A DNA stretch of 64,000 bases, taken from positions 1-64,000 of the forward strand of contig JALJCO010007844.1 of assembly GCA_023101725.1 (NCBI GenBank), read 5' to 3'. The position numbers were made by a program, and so were the translations under genes. Source of the DNA: Atherinomorus stipes (lineage: Eukaryota > Chordata > Actinopteri > Atheriniformes > Atherinidae). The notes beneath the pieces were generated by a model. That model made no database searches. It was not told where the DNA came from and was given only the letters and a program-made list of their open reading frames with translations. Numbering within the stretch: position 1 is the stretch's first letter; the number at the start of each line of letters is the position of its first letter. Shown piece by piece: positions 58,114 to 64,000 of this stretch.

Positions 58114-59043
58114 GGTGTACCAGGCTCTAAAATCACTATGTATGCATGTGGGTGTGTGTCTAAGTATGTGTATATATAAATGAAATAATCTCTGCTTTGT
58201 CATAAATGTCAGATATTTATAATAAACCAAACAGCTTGAAAATCGGTTGAAAATTGCATCAGTTATGGAGTATTTAATCAAAGATAGATCTCTGCCTACA
58301 TTAATTAATGCAATGAGGAGACGCGACTTCCCCCTGCCTAAGATGGCGGCCGAGCTGACGTATCGCTCCGATGGACAGCAGCGTCGGATATCTAGCATCT
58401 AGTGATATCTATGACGATAACCGGTAAAATGGTTAACCATGACAAAATTCCCAACGATCAGTGATACCGTTTTAATTTTAACGATCAGTGATACCGTTTT
58501 AATTTTAAAATACCGTTAAAACCGTGACTGATTCCTGCACGTTGAAAAACGCGCAGTGATGCTGCTGATTGGCTGGAAAAGCAGCAGCAGTCGCAGTTTG
58601 CAATGTTTAATTTATGAAAGCATGGTGGAAGGCAACGAAGGCAGCCACATGGACGGTTCTCTTCAGATTTCTCTTCAGGGGGGGGTTGCTGGTTTCATCA
58701 GAGGGAAAGCGTCACATGATGCTGCGGTGGGGAGGAAAAGGAAGCGAGTGATGAAATCTGCTGCTGAAGCAACGCTCCTCCAGCCAGGCTGCTGCTTCCT
58801 CCCCCAGCCCCCCCACCGGTGCTGGGGGGGGCTGCAGTCTTACACCGTGACTCGGAGAACCACCGCTTCTGCAGCTCAAAACGCCAAGCCGGCCGATATC
58901 CATATTCCGTTTTAAAGCCGATATCGGCCCATACCGATATCAGGCCGATAATATTGTCCATCTCTAAACAGAACTTGTACATATTTTCTCATGTGCATCT
59001 CAGACAGTACAACAGTAAGTACTGCAAGTAATGTGTAGAATTA
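58114..59043. other. Spacer with MITE fragments
   Basis: About 58460-58540 has a duplicated AACGATCAGTGATACCGTTT segment and ACCGTTAAAACCGTGA, hAT-like debris. About 58890-58965 ends ATATTGTCCATCTCTAA, the mirror of the TAGAGATGTCCGATATT ends seen at 37430. G runs at 58679-58685 and 58826-58832. No gene is supported. Confidence 0.5.
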
Positions 59044-59575
59044 CTTTACTCATTCCTAGTACTACGTTACTCATTCCTAGTACTACTTTGCTCATTCCTA
59101 GTACTACGTTACTCATTCCTAGTACTACGTTACTCATTCCTAGTACTACTTTACTCATTCCTAGTACTACTTTGCTCATTCCTAGTACTACGTTACTCAT
59201 TCCTAGTACTACGTTACTCATTCCTAGTACTACTTTGCTCATTCCTAGTACTACGTTACTCATTCCTAGTACCACGTTACTCATTCGTAGTACTACGTTA
59301 CTCATTCGTAGTACTACTTTGCTCATTCCTAGTACTACGTTACTCATTCCTAGTACTACGTTACTCATTCCTAGTACTACGTTACTCATTCCTAGTACTT
59401 CTTTACTCATTCCTAGTACTACGTTACTCATTTCTAGTACTACGTTACTCATTCCTAGTACTACTTTGCTCATTCCTAGTACTACTTTGCTCATTCCTAG
59501 TACTACTTTGCTCATTCCTAGTACTACGTTACTCATTCGTAGTACTACGTTACTCATTCGTAGTACTTCTTTGCT
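59044..59575 (+). repeat. 21-bp minisatellite, about 25 units
   Basis: The unit TCATTCCTAGTACTACGTTA then C, with CTTTG/CGTTA variants. Twenty-one is divisible by three and stop-free in two senses, giving false frames of about 200 codons on both strands. Confidence 0.95.
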
Positions 59576-60059
59576 CCACTTTGTGGAGATGAACTTCATT
59601 TATTTGGTGATTTCAGGCTGGATGCAGGTGAAATGGTCCGTGTGATGAAGAGGATGGTGATGCTGCCTCCATGTTGGTCGGTGTCTGGTCTGGGTAGGAA
59701 TGGGGGGGGGGGGCAGCAGGTCCACATGCAGCTGTGTCTGGTTTAACGTGTCCAGATGTTTCCGGGAAGCCTCCTCCAGGCTTGGTTTCCGTAGCAACAG
59801 CAGATGTTTTCCCCAGAGTGGAACCAGGGAAGTGTTTGTGTGTGTGCGTGTGTGCGCGTGTGTGCACGTGTGTGCGTGCACGTGCGCATGCGCGTGTGTT
59901 GGCTGAAGCTGGGGGGGTTCCTGCCTCCACTCGTCTTTCTGGGACCTCCTCGGAGAAAACGAAGCTCCGGTGTGATTGACAGCTGAGTTCATCTCCACCC
60001 GACGCATCGCAGCCCCTCCTGAACCTCCTCTCACGCGAGCTCTCGTCTTTTCTCTCCAG
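59576..60059. other. mast2: End of intron 1 with poly(G) and (GT)n tracts
   Basis: A G run at 59702-59712 and an alternating GTGTGCGTGTGTGCGCGTG tract (about 59836-59899). The latter is a possible Z-DNA former, 160 bp before mast2 exon 2. The pyrimidine tract and AG at 60058-60059 form the acceptor. Confidence 0.7.
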
Positions 60060-60207
60060 AAGGAGTTCGGGGCTCCGCCTCTGCTGTTCAGGAAGCTGAG
60101 TAATCCGGACCTGTCGCCCGCGGCAACCACAGCCACCAAGTCCAAACTCCACCGCCAGCTGAGCCAGGATGAGAGCCGGGCCAGGCGCAGCAGCATGGCC
60201 ATGACAG
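60060..60207 (+). CDS. mast2: mast2 coding exon 2
   Basis: The 148-base exon encodes KEFGAPPLLFRKLSNPDLSP, then SKLHRQLSQDESRARR, ending MAMT plus one base (phase 1). PLLFRKLSNPD and a nearby RQLSQD are hallmarks of the MAST2 N-terminus; the MAST4 counterpart reads FRKCSNPD and RQLSED. It is flanked by CTCCAG and GTAACA. Both RKLS and RQLS are basophilic-kinase-type sites, so phosphorylation is plausible but inferred. The exon precedes the DUF1908 and kinase domains, which are outside the window. Confidence 0.9.
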
Positions 60208-60939
60208 GTAACATTACCGTAATATCCACAATACAACGCACCCGTTTTTATTAGAAATAGCACCATTTTGGGGTTCTTCATATCCGGTTTATTACTGCTG
60301 AAACACTCTGATGTCATAGTTAAAGCCGCTGCATCGGCTTTTCAAACGTTCCAAAAGTCAGCTACACGCATGTTTAAGCTAAATACGTCCCCTCATCATT
60401 ATAGAAACTACTCTGGAGTAAATGTTAGTTTTTTATCATCTAATTTCCAATACGTAAGTAAAACGTCTGACTGCACTGATCCACCGAAGCTCTCCACCAA
60501 TCACAATTCACATGACATCATCCCAGAACAGACACAGATTCTGAAGGTAACAGATTTGGTTTTAACACCGGCTTCGTCACTCACGTGGACGTTATCTGTA
60601 AACATTGATGGATAATCGGACTCCGATGGACGGAATAAAACGGAGCAGCCTGTTAAGGAGCTGGATGCTCCACCCACATCTGATATGGAGATGAAGTACA
60701 CGCAGTACCACAGAGACCCTGACAAGTAAGTACATTAGCTAACACATCGTAGGCTAACAGTTAGCATTGAGCCGGGAGACGTTTTTCACTCACTGGTGAG
60801 GCGTTTTTATGGTGGAACTGCGTCAGGTTTCAGAAGTAATCCCCCTCTACTTTTACTTAACTTATTTTTATTGATCTTAATCTATCTTTGTCTGTCTGTA
60901 AGTTTTTCTGTCTGTACCTTTGGCCACACTGGTCCGCCG

Positions 60940-61015
60940 TATGTGTGCTGTTGCAGAATTACAGATTTCCCCAGTGTGGGACAAATAAAGGTTTTTCTTA
61001 TCTTATCTGATCTTA
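60940..61015 (+). mobile_element. LINE 3' tail
   Basis: AGATTTCCCCAGTGTGGGAC then AAATAAAGGTTTTTCTTATC and CTTAT repeats. This is the same type of terminus as at 21078-21118, probably a 5'-truncated Rex/RTE-type copy whose start is not clear (perhaps near 60840). Confidence 0.6.
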
Positions 61016-61294
61016 TGAAGAAAAAAACGGCTTAAATGAAGTTTTTATGAGGAAATGACAAAGTCCATTTTCATGATACGGCTCCTTTAATGTCTGTAAA
61101 TGATCACAAACATCAGCTAAGAAGGTAAAAGCTGTTTTTAGGATTGGTTCCACCGTACAGCAGGTGTGTCTCTGAGATCAGGCTGCTCTCAGATTTTTAC
61201 TCTCAGAGCAGAACACAGTCGTCACAAACCTGCAGCGCCCTCTGGTGGCGTTACACGGTAATGTTCACTCCCGGTTCATGTCAGTCAACATAAG

Positions 61295-62722
61295 CTGCAG
61301 GTCTGGACCAGCTGCAGGTCTGGACCAGCTGCAGGTCTGGATCAGCTGCAGGTCTGGACCAGCTGCAGGTCTGGACCAGCTGCAGGTCTGGACCAGCTGC
61401 AGGTCTGGATCAGTTGCAGGTCTGGACCAGTTGCAGGTCTGGACCAGCTGCAGGTCTGGACCAGCTGCAGGTCTGGACCAGCTGCAGGTCTGGATCAGCT
61501 GCGGGTCTGGACCAGCTGCAGGTCTGGACCAGCTGCAGGTCTGGATCAGTTGCAGGTCTGGACCAGTTGCAGGTCTGGATCAGCTGCAGGTCTGGACCAG
61601 CTGCAGGTCTGGACCAGCTGCAGGTCTGGATCAGCTGCGGGTCTGGACCAGCTGCAGGTCTGAATCAGCTGCAGGTCTGGATCAGTTGCAGGTCTGGACC
61701 AGTTGCAGGTCTGGATCAGCTGCAGGTCTGGACCAGTTGCAGGTCTGGACCAGTTGCAGGTCTGAATCAGTTGCAGGTCTGGACCAGTTGCAGGTCTGGA
61801 TCAGCTGCAGGTCTGGACCAGTTGCAGGTCTGGACCAGTTGCAGGTCTGGACCAGTTGCAGGTCTGGATCAGCTGCAGGTCTGGACCAGCTGCAGGTCTG
61901 GACCAGTTGCAGGTCTGGACCAGTTGCAGGTCTGGACCAGTTGCAGGTCTGGATCAGTTGCAGGTCTGGACCAGTTGCAGGTCTGGACCAGTTGCAGGTC
62001 TGAATCAGTTGCAGGTCTGGACCAGTTGCAGGTCTGGATCAGCTGCAGGTCTGGACCAGTTGCAGGTCTGGACCAGTTGCAGGTCTGGACCAGTTGCAGG
62101 TCTGGATCAGCTGCAGGTCTGGACCAGTTGCAGGTCTGGACCAGTTGCAGGTCTGGACCAGTTGCAGGTCTGGACCAGCTGCAGGTCTGGATCAGCTGCA
62201 GGTCTGGACCAGCTGCAGGTCTGGATCAGCTGCAGGTCTGAATCAGTTGCAGGTCTGGATCAGCTGCAGGTCTGGATCAGCTGCAGGTCTGGACCAGCTG
62301 CAGGTCTGGACCAGCTGCAGGTCTGGACCAGCTGCAGGTCTGGATCAGTTGCAGGTCTGGACCAGCTGCAGGTCTGGATCAGTTGCAGGTCTGGACCAGC
62401 TGCAGGTCTGGATCAGTTGCAGGTCTGGACCAGCTGCAGGTCTGGACCAGCTGCAGGTCTGGACCAGTTGCAGGTCTGGACCAGCTGCAGGTCTGGATCA
62501 GCTGCAGGTCTGGACCAGCTGCAGGTCTGGACCAGCTGCAGGTCTGGACCAGTTGCAGGTCTGGACCAGCTGCAGGTCTGAATCAGCTGCAGGTCTGAAT
62601 CAGCTGCAGGTCTGAATCAGCTGCAGGTCTGGACCAGCTGCAGGTCTGGACCAGCTGCAGGTCTGGACCAGCTGCAGGTCTGGACCAGCTGCAGGTCTGG
62701 ATCAGTTGCAGGTCTGGACTAG
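61295..62722 (+). repeat. 17-bp minisatellite, about 84 units
   Basis: The unit CTGCAGGTCTGGACCAG with C/T variants (CAGCTG, CAGTTG; GGACC, GGATC, GAATC). Units have kept an exact 17-base period. It gives 17-codon repeats in all plus frames; not coding. Confidence 0.96.
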
Positions 62723-63071
62723 CTACAGGTCCAACGGTGTGTCTACGAAGTGGAACGCCTCCTGTGTTCTGAATGAGGTCCTGAGGAGGACCGGATCCAG
62801 GACCTGCAGGGCTGTAGAGACCAGGACCCGGTGTGGCGCTCTGTTCCCACGGACCCGCGGCTCCGGATCCTGGATTTCTGAGCTTCTAAACTTGGATCTG
62901 CGTCATTGATAATCTGGAAAGTAAAAATTCCAGCTCAGATTAGCGGCTGTTTCCCGGAGGGGGGGGGGTCACATGGTGACAGCAAGTCCACGTGCAGCCG
63001 GGCCGATCCGGTCTTGGTGTGTCGGCGGACTGGCGGGTCTGACGTGGATCTCTGTGCCTCCCCGTCTGCAG

Positions 63072-63241
63072 GTAAGCAGCTGCTGCCGCTGTCCAGCAGT
63101 CTGCACGGCGGCGTGAGTCAGCTGGCCTGGCCGGGACCCCCGGGGACCGCCGGAGGGACGTCTGCAGCAGGAGATGCCAACAACCTGGTCCGAATGAGGA
63201 GCCAGACCCTGGGCCAGTCCGCTCCGTCACTGACCGGACTG
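63072..63241 (+). CDS. mast2: mast2 coding exon 3
   Basis: With one base from exon 2 it reads GKQLLPLSSSLHGGVSQLAW, then NLVRMRSQTLGQSAPSLTGL, and ends in phase 0 before GTGAGT. GKQLLPLSS, NLVRMR and LGQSAPSLT are strongly conserved in MAST2; MAST4 has GRYLLPN at the start of this block. It contributes 57 residues, for 134 from the three exons. A glycine/proline-rich PGPPGTAGGTSAAGD insert differs from mammals. The next exon, expected to start KELSLPRRGS in this family, is beyond the window. Confidence 0.92.
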
Positions 63242-63255
63242 GTGAGTTCAGAACG

Positions 63256-64000
63256 CCCGATATCATGCACCGATACCATGCTCCGATATCATGCACCGAT
63301 ACCATGCTCCGATATCATGCACAGATACCATGCTCCGATATCATGCACCGATACCATGCTCCGATATCATGCACCGATACCATGCTCCGATATCATGCAC
63401 CGATACCATGCTCCGATATCATGCACCGATACCATGCTCCGATATCATGCACCGATACCATGCTCCGATATCATGCTCCAATATCGTGCACCGATACCAT
63501 GCTCCAGTATCCTGCACGATATCATGCACTGATATCATCTTCTGACATCATGTTCCAATATCATGCTCTGATATCATGCACCGATACCATGCTCCGATAT
63601 CATGCACAGATACCATGCTACGATATCATGCACAGATACCATGCTACGTTATCATCTTCTGACATCATGTTCCAATATCATGCTCTGATATCATGCACCG
63701 ATACCATGCTCCGATATCATACACCGATATCATCTTCTGACATCATGTTCCAATATCATGCTCTGATATCATGCACCGATACCATGCTCTGATATCATGC
63801 ACAGATACCATGCTACGATATCATGCACTGATACCATTATCCAATATCCTGCACCGATACCATACTCCGATATCATGCACAGATACCATGCTCCGATATC
63901 ATGCACCGATACCATGCTCCGATATCATGCACCGATACCATGCTACGATATCATGCACTGACACCATTATCCAATATCCTGCACCGATACCATACTCCGA
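63256..64000 (+). repeat. 26-bp minisatellite running off the right edge
   Basis: The unit ATGCACCGATACCATGCTCC then GATATC, with TTCTGACATC and TGCTCTGATATC variants. It begins only about 15 bases after the exon 3 splice donor and continues past the end of the window. Confidence 0.95.

Larger units (their letters stand above)
2454..60059 (+). other. mast2: mast2 intron 1 (57.6 kb)
   Basis: The intron runs from the GTGAGT donor to a pyrimidine-rich TTTTCTCTCCAG acceptor. It contains most of the arrays and transposons listed below and one nested intronless gene at 48783-50720. I saw no other mast2 exon inside it. Alternative first exons, common in MAST genes, would be hard to see by eye. Confidence 0.8.
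60208..63071 (+). other. mast2: mast2 intron 2 (2.9 kb)
   Basis: GTAACA donor to CTGCAG acceptor. Half of it is the 17-bp array. No further exon was seen. Confidence 0.85.

Noticed and set aside
59600..60317. Minus-strand frames of 213 and 234 codons overlapping mast2 exon 2
   Set aside because: They are antisense shadows over the exon and the GT tract; the plus-strand exon has clear family identity.
61245..62615. SCRSGPAAGLDQLQVW-type frames
   Set aside because: The 17-bp array is stop-free in three frames; compositional only.

Overview
The window is vertebrate, almost certainly teleost fish, nuclear DNA. The evidence is exon/intron structure with GT-AG junctions, a CpG-rich first exon, two decayed Tc1 elements, many small hAT-type and TTAA-type elements, LINE 3' tails with CTTAT repeats, and very abundant minisatellites. 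There is no bacterial or viral gene organisation.

One host gene spans most of it. Three plus-strand exons (2370-2453, 60060-60207, 63072-63241) join in frame and encode the N-terminus of a microtubule-associated serine/threonine kinase, best matched to MAST2. The kinase and PDZ parts lie beyond the right edge. The first exon sits in a CpG-rich block (about 1690-2540). Intron 1 is 57.6 kb and intron 2 is 2.9 kb; nearly everything else described here is inside them.

Intron 1 holds one convincing nested gene: an intronless 645-codon reading frame (48783-50720, same strand as mast2). It encodes a basic, coiled-coil protein with two nested families of internal repeats. RFX-type X-boxes lie on both sides, and the upstream one is followed by a cluster of CRE-like octamers. 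I do not recognise the family. It is the best candidate for something undescribed.

Roughly 24 kb of the 64 kb (a hand estimate) is tandem arrays, with units of 40, 39, 44, 24, about 55, mixed 20-40, 11, 29, 475, 34, 83, 21, 17 and 26 bp. Many give long open frames in several frames at once because the unit lacks stop codons; I treat these as non-coding. The 83-bp array appears to have grown out of a fragment of a LINE endonuclease region that survives beside it.

The transposon layer is informative. A composite hAT-like MITE, with a second MITE always at the same internal site, recurs at least five times. Exact 8-bp target duplications can be read for several hAT-type insertions, one of them inside a minisatellite. 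A G/T-rich 0.6-kb insert has a 16-bp target duplication, an A-tail and a TT/AAAA target, which are the marks of L1-type retroposition. Two TTAA elements sit back to back in a palindromic target.

No tRNA, rRNA or CRISPR was seen. Family names for the repeats rest on termini, target duplications and remembered motifs, not on a database search.
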